Assembly: GCA_031276875.1 (NCBI GenBank)
Contig: JAISMG010000037.1
Location: 1-64,000, forward strand
Direction of reading: 5' to 3'
Length of the DNA stretch: 64,000 bases
Origin: Candidatus Peribacteria bacterium
GTDB taxonomy: Bacteria; Patescibacteriota; Gracilibacteria; Absconditabacterales; Absconditicoccaceae
Part shown: piece by piece, positions 12,044 to 23,177 of the stretch
How the letters are laid out: each line of letters begins with the position of its first letter
Numbering within the stretch: position 1 is the first letter of the stretch
The notes under the pieces: model-generated
Databases searched by the model: none
Seen by the model: the letters and a program-made list of their open reading frames with translations, nothing else
Told to the model about the DNA's origin: nothing
Translations under genes and position numbers: made by a program

Positions 12044-12937
12044 ATGTTTATTCGTTATGATGGCACATGAGAAAGAATTGATACCCGACTCAGCAAAGAA
12101 TTTAATTATTCTAGAAGTTTTTTTCATCATATCATTGCTAGAGAAGGAATAAAAATCAATGGCGAACCCACGAAAAAATCCTACAAACTCAAACCTGATG
12201 ATGTCATTTTTATTGATAATTTTTCCAGATACCTTTCTCCGGTTATTTTGGAAGAAGCACCTCATATTGACATTCCTATCATCAAGGAAACCACCGACTA
12301 TTTACTGCTCCATAAGCCCAAAGGCGTACTTTCTCATCCCAATAGTATTCGAGATGTTAAGCAGCCTTCTGTGGTGGGGTTTTTGTATCATTATTTTAAA
12401 GATTTACCAAGTTATAGCAATTTTATCCGTGCAGGACTGATTCATAGATTGGATAAAGAGACCGACGGAATTATGGTCATTGCGAAGACCGAAGCAGGAT
12501 TGCAGCATTTCAAGCAGCTTTTTCACGCTAAATCAGAAGCAACAACGTTAGAAGCAAAAGAAGCGGTCCCTCTCCAGAAATTTTATCGTGCGAAATGTGA
12601 AGTGCTGGAAGCAGGACAAGTTTTTTTGGAAGAGATAAAAAAAAGCTGATTACCTTATTACATTCAGGAAGAAGTAGTTGCGAAAGTTTCCCATCGAACG
12701 CCCAAAATGGGAATAACAAAAATTGAAGAATTCCAGTATGAAGAAACAACCGTGCGTTTTTCTCTGCAAATTTTAACGTGAAGAACCCATCAAATCCGTT
12801 ATCATTTGGCTCATCACGGTTTGCCTATTGTGGGGGATTATTTGTACGGAAAAGAAGCTCCCCTACCAATGCAATTAACTGCTTATAAGCTGAGATATCA
12901 AGATATGGATGGAAGTATCCAAACCGTGGAAGTATAA
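12044..12937 (+). CDS. RluA-family pseudouridine synthase
   Basis: 297 residues, with UGA-Gly in the N-terminus (DGTGER), at 12647 and at 12779. The N-terminal 70 residues fit an S4 RNA-binding domain. The catalytic motif is GLIHRLDKETDG, with the nucleophilic Asp in HRLDK, and the second signature TGRTHQIR has its glycine encoded by UGA. It isomerises uridine in rRNA or tRNA; the exact site cannot be told from sequence (RluD/RluC/TruC class). It has its own promoter at 11973-12001. Confidence 0.9.
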
Positions 12938-12955
12938 CGCAAAATTTGAGAAATG

Positions 12956-14080
12956 CTATTTCTGCACAAAGTGATTGAGCGTTTTTACTTTTTCTGCTGG
13001 TAATCCATAACTTTCACGCACTACACCTTCCATAAACGCAGAAGGAACAAGATGCACATCCACAGCTTTTTTGAGCGTTTTGACTAATCCTTGCATTCGA
13101 ACATATTTAAACATTGTAGCAAGTTTTCGTATCCATCCCTCCCCTTTCGCACCAGCCAAAAAATGCTGAAAAGTAAGCGGAGTTTTCACTTCATCAATGA
13201 AAAACAGCTTTTTGGGGAAAGGATACACATATCAGAAATCGTGATACATCATCCACAGAGGAGCATTGGTATGCGTTTTAGCGATACGAACAACGTGAGG
13301 TCAGAGATGACGTAATAAAGAATGAAACCGGACCAAATCAGGCTTTTCTCTCTGGAGAAAGCGTTTGAACTTCCAAGCACTTCGAAAGTTGAAAGGAAAA
13401 GTTATCAATCCAAACCAGATGTTCAATCTTCCCTTGATACCTTTGGGAAGATGACCGCCTCGTAAACGCACTTCGTGTCCTTTGCTTTCCAAAAGGGCTT
13501 TCACATCGTGTAAATACGTTTCAATTCCCCCTATTTTATTGATAAAATCACTTACCAATACGATTTTCTGAGGTTTCGCTGGGCAAAGAGAAAGAAAATG
13601 CTGATACCAAATTTCCTCCGTATATCTTGCAACAATCGTTGAAAGCATTCAGCTTTTTGTTTTCTCTGGAGTTGCTTTGAGGGTTTGGATACAGTGTGTT
13701 AATCTTTCTTTCGTATTTTTTCCTTTATAAGCAAATAAATTGCATTCAGGCAAAATGAAAGGTTCTAGTCAGCCTTTTTGGTACCCAATCACTGGAATTC
13801 CTCGCGAAAGAGCATTTAATGCTGACAATCCAAAAGTTTCTAAAAATTCTGACGGCATCAAGCAGTAATCAATATTAGCAAGGTAGGATTGGATTTTTGC
13901 GAGTGGCTGCCAACCGAAGTAATGGAGATGATGGTGATTTGTCAAAGCAAGTAGCTCTTTTTCCAGACTCCCCTTCCCAAAGATAAAAAAATCAACATCA
14001 GGAAAAGCTGGTATCATTTCTATAATACTATCAAATCCTTTTTCTTTTTCTAGTCTGCCATAGTAGAGTAAACCAAACAT
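12956..14080 (-). CDS. Glycosyltransferase family 4 protein with circularly permuted domains
   Basis: One continuous code-25 frame of 374 residues with UGA-Gly at 13769, 13649, 13301 and 13229. The first 165 residues are the usual C-terminal GT-B nucleotide-sugar domain (YYGRLEKEKGFD, FIFGKGSLEKEL, SEFLETFGLSALNAL, GIPVIGYQKGG). The rest is the usual N-terminal acceptor domain, beginning KIVLVSDFINKIGGIETYL and ending KVKTLNHFVQK, the point where a normal enzyme would cross into the other domain. The domains are therefore in swapped order. The start at 14080 has TTTACT 14 bases upstream; an in-frame TAA just upstream rules out a longer N-terminal domain. Acceptor unknown. Confidence 0.8.
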
Positions 14081-14233
14081 TGAAAAGCACATCAAGTAAA
14101 TCGTTTTTGAATATATGGATAGAGAGGCATAATGCAATGATTTTTTATTCAGTTTTTTCGAACGCCATTACCAGTTGCATTTTCTTTTCAAAACCATAGA
14201 AAAAAGACAATCTTTTACCCTTTCTCTTTGCGT

Positions 14234-14941
14234 ATGCATTTTCATCTCATTTCCCTCTTTCCTGACATTTTCACTTCTTTTCTCTCTACTTCTCTGCTCC
14301 AAAAAGCACAAGAAAAAAAGCTGATTAGTTTTCACGTTATCAATCCAAGAACATATTGCACCGACAAACACGCTCAGATTGATGACCAAATCTACGGAGG
14401 TGGTGCAGGAATGCTCTTGAAAGCTCAACCGCTGATTGACGCAGTAGAAAGTATTATTCGTCAGCTTCCGTGAACTGAAAAGCAAAAACAAACCGCTCCT
14501 GATCTCAAAATTCTGCTTCCTAGTCCTAGTACAGAAGTCTTTACTCAGAAACACGCCTATTCCTATTCCAAATACAATAATCTGATTTTTGTTTGTGGGA
14601 GGTATGAAGGGATTGATTACCGTTTTGAAGAATATATGAACACCAAATATCCTTCAGCTTTTCAGAAAATTTCTCTGGGACAATTTATTTTATTGGGAGG
14701 AGAAGTAGCGACAATGACGATGATTGAAGCGATTAGTAGACTGTTGCCCGGAGTAATTAAGGAGACTGAAAGCCGACAAAATGAAAGTTATTCCCTCAAA
14801 AGTAGTATGACTAATCTAGAACCTCCCCAATATACGAGACCGGAAGAAGTATATGGCTATCGTGTCCCTGAAATTCTCTTGAAGGGAAACCAACAAGAAA
14901 TCAGTAAACGAAAAGCTGACCATTCCACGAGTTTAGAATAA
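14234..14941 (+). CDS. trmD: tRNA (guanine-N1-)-methyltransferase
   Basis: 235 residues, normal for TrmD, with UGA-Gly at 14471. Trefoil-knot SAM-binding motifs are clear: YGGGAGM, VCGRYEGIDYR and the LLGGEVATMTMIEA loop. It methylates G37 of tRNAs with a G next to the anticodon, keeping reading frame. The ATG at 14234 is chosen over an upstream TTG frame start; TTTACC lies 14 bases upstream. Its 3' end overlaps the convergent exonuclease gene by 9 bp. Confidence 0.95.
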
Positions 14942-15820
14942 TCCTAATTGCTGAGGCATCGTTTCTGCTCTTTTCATTTCTGCCAACGTTTTACGCAAAG
15001 AAACAAATCCATACTGATTACACAGCACTTCCTCGTAATAAGGATAATCCAACGTAAATTTTAGGGTATCCAACGCAAGATGAGAAAGGTCTATCTGTGC
15101 CAATTGCACAAGCTTTTTGGAAGCAAACGCAGACTCTTTGCCATCAGACAAGGCTTTGGTTATGATAGGGTCAATGAAATCTAAATGCTGATAAATATTT
15201 TCGATAGTGTGATATTGATAGATTAAGGTCATCGCTTTCTTTTCCCCAATTCCGTATACGCCCTTGATATTGTCAGCTTGGTCTCCTAATAATGCTAAAT
15301 AATCTACAAAATACTGAGGTTCAAATCCGAACTCCTCCAAAAAATGCTGTTGGGAATACGGAACATCTTTTACTGGGTCAACAAGAGAAACATTTGATGT
15401 TAACAGTTGTTTTAAATCTTTGTCTCCAGAATAGAGCATCAACGAAAGCTCTGGATTGGATTGATACGTCTGAACGAGACTCGCTAAAATATCGTCAGCT
15501 TCATATCCACTTATCGCTAAAGAAGGAATGGTAAGCTTTTCAATAATTTCACGCAACAACGGAATTTGGTCTTTGAAATCGTCTTCCATTTTTTTTCTAT
15601 GAGCTTTATAGTCTGCGAATTCCTCGTGTCTAAAGGTTTTTTCAGGACTATCTCGTGCAATCATCAAATACTCAGGATGTTGTCCTAAACGTTTGAGCAA
15701 CATACGGAGAAAACCATACACCGCATTCATATTTTTCCCATCAAAATTTTTCATCTCAGGAAAAGCATAATATGCTCTATAGAGAAATGCAAAACCATCA
15801 ATTAGAAAAAATTGCTTCAT
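14933..15820 (-). CDS. Stand-alone 5'-3' exonuclease / flap endonuclease domain protein
   Basis: 295 residues matching the N-terminal 5'-nuclease domain of DNA polymerase I. Metal-binding acidic residues lie in LIDGFAFLYRAY, ARDSPEKTFR, SGYEADDI and SGDKDLKQL, followed by the helix-3-turn-helix GVYGIGEKKA. There is no polymerase domain, so it resembles free-standing ExoIX/Fen-type proteins that remove RNA primers and flaps. No UGA is used for its 16 or so glycines. TTTATT lies 18 bases before the ATG, inside the end of the upstream kinase gene, from which it is separated by 12 bp. Confidence 0.9.
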   Translation of the reverse strand: MKQFFLIDGFAFLYRAYYAFPEMKNFDGKNMNAVYGFLRMLLKRLGQHPEYLMIARDSPEKTFRHEEFADYKAHRKKMEDDFKDQIPLLREIIEKLTIPSLAISGYEADDILASLVQTYQSNPELSLMLYSGDKDLKQLLTSNVSLVDPVKDVPYSQQHFLEEFGFEPQYFVDYLALLGDQADNIKGVYGIGEKKAMTLIYQYHTIENIYQHLDFIDPIITKALSDGKESAFASKKLVQLAQIDLSHLALDTLKFTLDYPYYEEVLCNQYGFVSLRKTLAEMKRAETMPQQLGLF

Positions 15821-15832
15821 TCAGAATGCTAG

Positions 15833-16390
15833 CTATGAAATAAAATTGGTAATAAATGTTTCCAACTGTTGCTGTAAAGCGGAAATATCCCCATTATTCT
15901 GCACCGTGAAATCTGCCATTTCCATACATTTAGCGATATTTTGTTTTGCGGGGTCCGTGTTGTGCATTTCTGCTTCTTCTTGTGCTTGGAATTTTTCAAA
16001 ACTGATATGGTCAGACTCGCTCCCTCTGCTTATTGCTCTTTCATATCTTAACTTTTGGTCAGCATCTATAGCCAACAGAAGAAAATGCTGATGTTGCTGT
16101 AAAGCTTCCACTTCTCCTACAGCACGAATGGACTCAATAATGGCATTCTCTCAACGCTGTGAAGCTTGCTGATATAACTGCTCTACAATATAAGAAGGTG
16201 AATACTGACTGCGAAGATCATTTGCTACTTCACGCATACTATCTCTCTCTATAGGCAGCTTTCTTTTTTTTATTTCTTCTATCAAAAACGCACGCACAGA
16301 ATAATGTACAAATCCCTTTTTTTCTACTAAATAGTCAACAAGCGTCCCTTTCCCTGCTGCCAAAGGTCCTGTAATTCAGATAATGTTCAT
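15833..16390 (-). CDS. Small P-loop kinase (dephospho-CoA/nucleotide kinase-like)
   Basis: 185 residues with UGA-Gly in the first strand (MNIIGITG) and at 16151. The P-loop is GPLAAGKGTL; an R-E-V-A-N-D motif and a lid-like Arg/Gly/Ser segment (RAISRGSESD) follow. It fits the AAA_18/dephospho-CoA kinase group, which phosphorylate nucleotides or the CoA precursor. It sits directly upstream of the exonuclease gene. Dephospho-CoA kinase is possible but not certain, because the substrate loop is short. Confidence 0.7.
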
Positions 16391-16421
16391 TAGTGATGAT
16401 AAAGAGGTAAACGTTATAATA

Positions 16422-17942
16422 TTATTGCAAAAGTCTGGATGGATAATTTTGATTGATAATAATGAGTGGTGCTCCTTGGAATTCAGAAGGTGGACAAGCA
16501 ATTCCATCACTTCCACTTCCATAATTACATCTCCATTTAAAGACTTTCGTTAAATCTATTTCATCGGCTGTAGGGTTAGGTTCAAGTAAATTGTCAAGTT
16601 GTGTCATTCTCTGAGAAGAAGGTGCTGCATAGGTATTGAGAGAAGTAAACTTTCCGTGAATAAAATATTTATAATCTTGGGTGACCTTCACTAATCCATT
16701 GATAACAAAGTTTCCTTTCAAATATACTCCAGATGCCACTCCCATTGCATATGAGGAAACCGGATGCCCTTTAGTATCAAAAGAAATACGACTACTTTCT
16801 GGATTAAACGTAAGAACACCCTCATCCACAAAGATATCTAAAGGTTGAGTAGCAAGACTACTCACACCCTTCAAGATAAGATTTCCTTTTTTTACAATGA
16901 GTGTCTTACCTGCAATCTCAGAAACAGTTTTAGTCGTCGCTCCTTCTTGACAAATTACATCATTTGAAGAAGAGCCTCGCTTTCCTCTACAAAGTTCTTC
17001 TGCTCTCCTTTTAGCTGCGTTAATCAATGTTGCATTATTTACACTTACGGAAGAGAAGTATTGTGTTTTGGAGTCAGCCTCATTTCCTGCTAAATTCTTG
17101 GTATCATCTTTGACATCAGAAGACATTCCAATAATTCCCTGAATTTTGAGCAATAACAACTGATCTAACGTAACTATAGCTTTGGAACAGTCTAAAAGCT
17201 TGTCGTATCCTGTTGCAGGTCGAACACCTGCTCCACTTAGCATAAAAAGATTTGCTACTCCTGAAGTATTTGCTATCTCAATAAAATCATTCAATTTATC
17301 CGTCAATCAGCTATCAGCTATAGTACATCCTAAAAATCCTATTCCTCAATTATAATCATACACTAATCCCACAGGATATTTATTATCAAATCTTTGAAAA
17401 GTAGATGCTAATGAAGAAGTAGGTTTAACAGTATTTGTTTTTGTACTATATTGCATGCCTGCCAAAAGGATATAGTTTTGTGTATTAAACGTATGAGACA
17501 ATCGTCCATAAATACCATATGCATCTCCAGTCAATCCAGCTACAGCACCAGAACAACTAGTAAATAATCCTCCAGACATTAGTAAGCCATCACTTGTAAA
17601 TCCTAAATCATCGGAAGTAATCTTATCCAAAGGCCATAATCTCTCTCCTCTCTGAGAATTATAATACAATCCACTAATTTTATTTTTACAATCTACTTGC
17701 TGTCAATTTTCTGTTTTCACTATTCCTGTTTCATTCAAAGTAGTTTCTTTCCAAGCAACTAATCCACCAAAATCATTTCCTCCTATGCTAAAATGAATAC
17801 GAGAAATCTTACCTGTATTTACATACTGTGTGGCGTCATCTAATTTAAACGTAATATAAGTCAACCCATAGGTTACAGAACATAATGCGAAAAACGAGCA
17901 CAAGAACAGTCAAAATTTGTAAAAAGAGGTTGTAGGTTTCAT
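16422..17942 (-). CDS. Exported beta-rich protein of unknown function
   Basis: 506 residues with several UGA-Gly codons. A signal peptide covers residues 1-28 (FGLFLCSFFALCSVTYG). The body is rich in Gly, Ser, Thr and Asn, with few charged clusters and alternating hydrophobic residues (KTLIVKKGNLILKG), suggesting a beta-helix or beta-sandwich; several cysteines are scattered. TTTATC occurs twice, the second 16 bases before the ATG, and TTGAAA-17-TATATA lies upstream. Probably a surface or pilus-associated protein; no family is recognised. Confidence 0.65.
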
Positions 17943-18036
17943 TAGGAGAGAAGATAAAGATAAAAACTTATTTGCTATATAATGAATTGGGAGCACTTTT
18001 TCAAGCCTTTTATTTCTTTTTTATATGTTCTGGATA

Positions 18037-19332
18037 TTATGCGGAAACAACAATTGTTCTATAGGACTTTTTCCCTTTTCTCAAAAGCCCTACACCATTG
18101 GGTAAATCAGACTTTTGGATGAGGAAATTGGTATCTTGTATTTTTTGTTCATTGAAAAAGAGAGAACCTGACTGTAAAAGCTTTTTCGCCTCGGAATTGG
18201 AAGGAGCCAATCCTGCCGCAACCACCATTTCCAAAATTCTCATTGCTTCTCATTCCAAATGCACGCTTCCTGTTTCATAAGCTAACGCCTGAATATCTTC
18301 TGGACTCAGAGAAGCAATAATTTGCATTTTATCTCCCGTTCCAAACAGAATTTCACTAATGTTGGTTGCCTGCAAAGTAGCAGCTTTTCCAAAAATCATT
18401 TCCGTTACATAGCTTGCCAATCTCTGCTGTCCATATCTGAGTTCTGGGTGCTCAGTGTGTTGATGGATAATTTGCTCAATTTCTTCTAGTTCTAGTAACG
18501 TAAACGCCTTTAAGTATCTAGGAACATCTGCATCTGCCGTATTCATAAAAAATTGATACACGAAATACGGGCTATTTTTGTTGGGGTCAAGCCAAACAGC
18601 ATTTCCTTCAGATTTTCAAAACTTTTTTCCTGTACTATCCAACATTAATGGACTGGTCATCACAAATACTTCTTGGTCATTTCAGAGCTTTTTTCTTATC
18701 ATTTCGGTTCCTGTTACCATATTTCCTCGCTGGTCGCTCCCTCCAATCTGCAATTTCACGCCATCGTGTTCATAGAGATGGAGAAAATCGTATCCTTGGA
18801 GCAACATATAACTAAATTCGGTATAAGTGATGGATAATTCAGGATGTTCTATTCTTTTTTTGATACTTTCTTTGCTGAGCATCGTATTGACGGTAATATA
18901 TCTCCCCACTTGAGAAAAGAAATCAAAAACCGTCATTTCTTTGACAAAATCATAATTATTTCTCACTTCAAAGTGGAAATCTTTGCCAGTCATCGTTTTG
19001 AGATGCTGAAGAAATGCAGTAATCTGAGTAGTCATACCCTTTTGATTGTGGCGAAGCTGAGTTTCATCCAGAAACGCTCTAGAACTGTCTTTCCCAGTAG
19101 GGTCACCAATAAATCCCGTCGCTCCTCCAACGATTAAGACGAACGTATTACCTCTTTTCATAAAGTGTACTGCTGCCATAATGGTGAGCAAATGCCCCAA
19201 ATGAAAAGAATCAGCTGTAGGGTCGTATCCACAGTAAAACTTTTCTCCTCCTTGGTCATAGAGTGCAAAGAGTTTCTCATCAGTAGATTGGTACAGCAAA
19301 TTACGTTGTTGCAGTTCTTCTTTTAGGTGCAT
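18037..19332 (-). CDS. tyrS: Tyrosyl-tRNA synthetase
   Basis: 431 residues, the normal length of TyrRS, with UGA-Gly at 18682, about 18617 and 18250. The HIGH-type motif is HLGHLLT, followed by IGGSDQRGN and the KMSKS-type loop KKFGKSEG, whose glycine is the UGA codon. The C-terminus is an S4-like tRNA-binding domain (LLQSGSLFFNEQKI). It charges tRNA-Tyr. The Rossmann fold and the VRNNYD region are intact, so the gene is functional only if UGA is read as glycine. Confidence 0.97.
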
Positions 19333-19410
19333 AGTGTCAAGAAAGAAAAAAAAGATAAAAAGCTGAATACAATGATAATAGGATTATATGCAACAGTTTC
19401 AAGAGATTTT

Positions 19411-19779
19411 TTATCAGCTTTTTTTTCTCCTTTTAATGGTGCTGATAACTTGTTTACATTGATGAGCAATAGTAGCTTTTTTGGCTTTAAGTTCTACCAA
19501 AATTTCCCCTCTTTGAACACGTATTATCAAAAATACAATCAATCCAATAATTAACGTATCTAACCCACTCACCACAATAAATAACCAATCATACAGCACA
19601 AAAATTCCATACAATACGGAAATCAAATAATACAAAAACCAGAGGAAATAGGTCGTAAAATTAGCACTTGGAATTCAATGCAATAAATCTTTGATAGTAG
19701 GTAAATAGGCAATCATTGAAATCACTCCACTTACGCCATACAACGCTGTTAAAAATCAGATAAAGAGTGTAGTGTCCAT
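19411..19779 (-). CDS. PQ-loop / SemiSWEET-like membrane protein
   Basis: 122 residues, ending TAA after a terminal UGA-Gly (KKSG). Three hydrophobic helices with the pattern YLPTIKDL in helix 1, LWFLYYLISVLYG in helix 2 and a DWLFIV helix 3 fit the three-helix bundle of SemiSWEET/PQ-loop transporters, which dimerise to move small sugars. The Pro-Gln pair is replaced by Pro-Thr. The stop overlaps a copy of AAAAAGCTGA. A second member lies just upstream (19800-20123); the pair could form a heterodimer. Confidence 0.6.
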
Positions 19780-19799
19780 AGGTAGTTTGTAAGTAGAAA

Positions 19800-20123
19800 T
19801 TAAAAATGTTTATTTCTTTGTCCCATTTTTTTGAGCATTTTCATTACATAGGTTTTCTTTTTGTAGGCTAACCACGCAAAGGTGGAAATCAATACTACTA
19901 ATTCAATCACCAATAAGCAAGAAATACGCCAATCTTGCATAATAAAAATCGCATAGAGAAAAAAGATAATTGAAGTAAGTAATCGAAACAAGTAATCACG
20001 CATATTAGATTTTGACCATTTATCCTCTATTTTACTAAAATTGGGAATATAAGCGGAAAAGGTTCCTAATCCTGATAATCCATAGAGAGTAATAAACAAC
20101 CGCAGGAGAATTTCAATTCGCAT
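19800..20123 (-). CDS. Second SemiSWEET-like membrane protein
   Basis: 107 residues, three predicted helices, with a GLSGLGTFSAYIPN first helix closely resembling that of the downstream neighbour, and FFLYAIFIMQDW in helix 2. It is a diverged tandem copy of the gene at 19411-19779, which begins 20 bp downstream. Promoter at 20169-20197 and TTTATT 15 bases before ATG. Sugar transport is inferred only from the fold pattern; the key binding residues cannot be checked by eye. Confidence 0.55.
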   Translation of the reverse strand: MRIEILLRLFITLYGLSGLGTFSAYIPNFSKIEDKWSKSNMRDYLFRLLTSIIFFLYAIFIMQDWRISCLLVIELVVLISTFAWLAYKKKTYVMKMLKKMGQRNKHF

Positions 20124-20168
20124 ATGTAATGTTTAAGAAATAAAAGACAGATTTTTTTCTTCTGTTTA

Positions 20169-20197
20169 AGTATACTCAAACCAACACAAAAACACAA
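20169..20197 (-). promoter_or_regulatory. Sigma70-like promoter of the SemiSWEET pair
   Basis: On the minus strand TTGTGT (20192-20197), 17 bp, TATACT (20169-20174), 45 bp upstream of the ATG at 20123. The same GAGTATACTT core occurs before the genes at 1880, 29019 and 45830. Confidence 0.6.
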
Positions 20198-20295
20198 ATA
20201 TTTGAGGAGATTTTTTATGTTGTTCTCTGAAATGAGGACTGCAAGTTTACTTTGCCCTCCACTCAGAATACCTTATCCAGTATGTGCATTTTCAT

Positions 20296-20323
20296 TTGAC
20301 ATTCATCTCACGATACGTATATA
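20296..20323 (+). promoter_or_regulatory. Sigma70-like promoter of glyS
   Basis: TTGACA (20296-20301), 16 bp, TATATA (20318-20323), 32 bp upstream of the glycyl-tRNA synthetase start. Confidence 0.6.
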
Positions 20324-20355
20324 AGAAGCACTTTACCCTTTATTCTCTTCATCAT

Positions 20356-21771
20356 ATGTGATACTCACTGGATACTATCGTTGCACGAGCCAAAAGAAAA
20401 GGATTTGTCTATCCTAATTCTGAAATTTATGGAGGACTCGCAAACGCACGAGACTTTGGACCCTACGGTGCTTTATTGAAGAAAAATATTGCTGACCTCT
20501 GGATTAACCATTTTACTCAGGAAAGAGATGATATTTTGCTCCTGGATACTACTATCATCGCTCATCCTACCACGCGAGAAGCGAGCGGACATCTGACTTC
20601 TTTTTCTGATGCTCTGATAGATGACAAAAAAACCTGACAAAGATTTCGTGCAGATAAATTGATAGAAGACTATATCGAAAAAAATAGACAAGGACTGGAG
20701 GATGAAGCTCTCGCTCAGAAGCTCGGAGTGAAAAGCCTTGCTCCAGAAGCTCGAGGAAACGAGGGAATGCACGATTTTATCGTCAAATATATTCCCAATA
20801 ATCCAGAAACTAAAGAAAAAGCTGAGCGAACCGAAGCCAGAAATTTTAATCTAATGCTGGAATCTCATTTGGGACCGGTGGCAAATGACGCAAGCAAAGT
20901 CTATCTCAGACCCGAAACTTGTCAGTCTCTTTTCACTGATTTTAAAGCGGTATTGGATAGTACCAGAGCAAGAATTCCCTTTGGACTGGCTCAAGTGGGA
21001 AAAGCCTTTAGAAATGAGATTACTCCCGGACAATTTCTCTACAGAACTCGTGAATTTGAACAGATGGAAATCGAATACTTTGTACCAAATATTCCTGAAG
21101 AAGCGATGAGAATTTTCAACGAATGGAAAGACGCAAGTATGGCATATCGAACGGACGTTATCGGAATAGCACCAGAACATTTAAGGTTCAAAGACCACGA
21201 AAAACTCGCTCATTATGCGGCAGCAGCTACCGATGTAGAATATTTGTATCCGTGGGGATTTGGAGAAATTCAAGGAGTCCACAATAGAACCTATTTTGAC
21301 CTCACTCAACACCAAGCATACAGCAAAAAAGATTTGCAATACAAAGACCCGTACACCGGACAAAGATATATTCCACGATGTGTAGAAGCTTCATTTGGAC
21401 TAGGAAGACAAGTAATGGTGGCAATGCTGGAATTTTACGATGAAGAGCAACTCGCTGAAGGAGATACACGCGTAGTTGTCAGATTTCCAAAGCAATTAGC
21501 TCCTATCAAATTTGCCGTTCTTCCGTTGGTGAAAAAAGATGAACAGCAAACAAAAATCTGAACAGAACTTTTCAAAAAGCTTTCCAAACAGCGAAAGTGT
21601 GAATACGACGACAATGGAGCCATTGGGAAAAGATACAGAAGACAAGATGAAATCTGAACGCCCTATTGTATCACGATTGACCAGCAGACGTTGGAAGATG
21701 GCACGGTGACGGTAAGGGAAAGAGATAGTATGCAACAGACCAGAGTAAAAATGGAAGAGATTAGGTTGTAA
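20356..21771 (+). CDS. glyS: Glycyl-tRNA synthetase, single-chain dimeric type
   Basis: 471 residues with UGA-Gly at the second codon, at 20636 (KKTGQRF) and twice near the C-terminus. Class II motifs: [35 protein letters not shown] (motif 2) and [13 protein letters not shown] (motif 3). It is the homodimeric archaeal/eukaryotic-like bacterial form, not the alpha2beta2 form. In a code-25 organism this enzyme must charge both normal glycine tRNAs and the extra tRNA reading UGA, so it is itself part of the recoding system; that tRNA is not in this window. TTTACC lies 18 bases upstream of the ATG. Confidence 0.95.
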
Positions 21772-21817
21772 ATACTCATACATACGACAATGGAGATGCG
21801 TCCATAATACGGAAAAA

Positions 21818-22933
21818 TTAGCCACCAAAGCGGGAACCAGAAACATTTCCCGTACCTCTTATTTTAAAGAAATAATTTAATCATCAATGCAATAGGATAG
21901 AAAAGACACCTCAATCAATAGAATATTTAGGATTACTCGGATTATATGAACCACGAAGAAATCATGCAAAGTATTCATCTACGACTTCAGAATATTTATT
22001 AGTCATTTTATAAGGTTTTTGCTGTCTATAGATACTATAGTCTCTATTAAGATAACCTGGATACTTATCAGTATTTACAATAAACTTTATTTGAAATTCT
22101 TGTTCTATTTTTTTCAGCAGTTTTTTTAATTTATTATTTTTTATTTCATCAGAGTTATCCAACATTACTTTTTCTGAACTTGTCTGATTGAGTTTAAAAT
22201 TTTCTTTACAAAATTCTACAGATAATCAGAGCTCTCCAAATTTTTCGTTAACTAATTCTATTAAAATAAAAATATCTGTAAGACTCATCATTCCCATTCC
22301 CTTTTTGGCACATTCTCTCACAATATCTTCTTGATGACATCCATCATTATATACATCCATTTCTACTTTAGGAGAGCCATCAGCATTTTTATTAGGTTCT
22401 GATTGCCAAATTACCCATTCTTTGTCAAGAGAACTTTTCAACTTCTTATCGGTGAGAAATGCAGGATACCAATCTTCATTTTGGAATTGCACCAACTGTT
22501 TTGCTTTTGTATCTTGATATTTCATTTCTTGAATTTTTTTGGGTACATGGATTACTGTATATTGTTCTTCTCTTATGACGAGTAATACAATTTGATATTT
22601 TTCTCCTTGATAGTCTCTCTTTAAGATATTTTTCACCGTTATATCTTGTTTCTCCAAAAATCTTAAAGCATTTTTTTCTTTATTAGTCAAATGAGTTTGT
22701 AATGCAAATTCTCCCTCAATATATATATGCCCTGTTTTCTTGAGTTTATCAATTCTATCATTGACCGTAGTAATAAGATAGTTAATAATTAATTCTTTCA
22801 AAGTTTCTTTCTTTTCTCTTTCATCCTTTACAGAAAAAGTTTGATATAAATTATCTTTTATTTTTTCTCCATTTTTTTCATGAAGAATTGTTCACTCTCT
22901 AAGAGAGTTCTTTCAGATTTTTTTTAAGTCCAT
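21818..22933 (-). CDS. Stand-alone paralog of the AAA+ ATPase C-terminal extension
   Basis: 371 residues with at least seven UGA-Gly codons. Roughly residues 45-290 align by eye with the C-terminal extension of the AAA+ protein at 23829-26939: KGMGMMSLTDIFILIEL matches KGMMTITDSIILGEL, GYLNRDYSIY matches GYLNRDYLLY, and both end in GSR-x-GG. It lacks the ATPase. The start at 22933 has TTTACT 17 bases upstream. It is predicted soluble with a Gly-rich tail. Function unknown; it may compete with or cap the AAA+ complex. Confidence 0.7.
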
Positions 22934-23177
22934 TAATATATTAAATAATAAGTAAAAGTATTATTAATATAACTATTTACCTATATAAAGTCAATAGATT
23001 TTTTAAAATACTTTTCTGCATAAGGAGTATGGATAAATATTCATTTTCTAAGAGAAAATACAGACATTATCCTCTTTTAGTCTGCAAGAGGAAAAGAAGT
23101 AAGAGGAATTCTTTTATAAATATCAAACGCTTTTTTAAAGGAAATCTGGACTTTTCCTATATAGCAATTGTCCTTAT

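Noticed and set aside
21496..21846. Minus-strand frame across the 3' end of glyS
   Set aside because: It overlaps the well-supported glyS C-terminus and the paralog gene end; no start signal is present. The ATGCAACAGACxAGAG match between here and 23785 may be a trace of duplication, but is too short to rely on.
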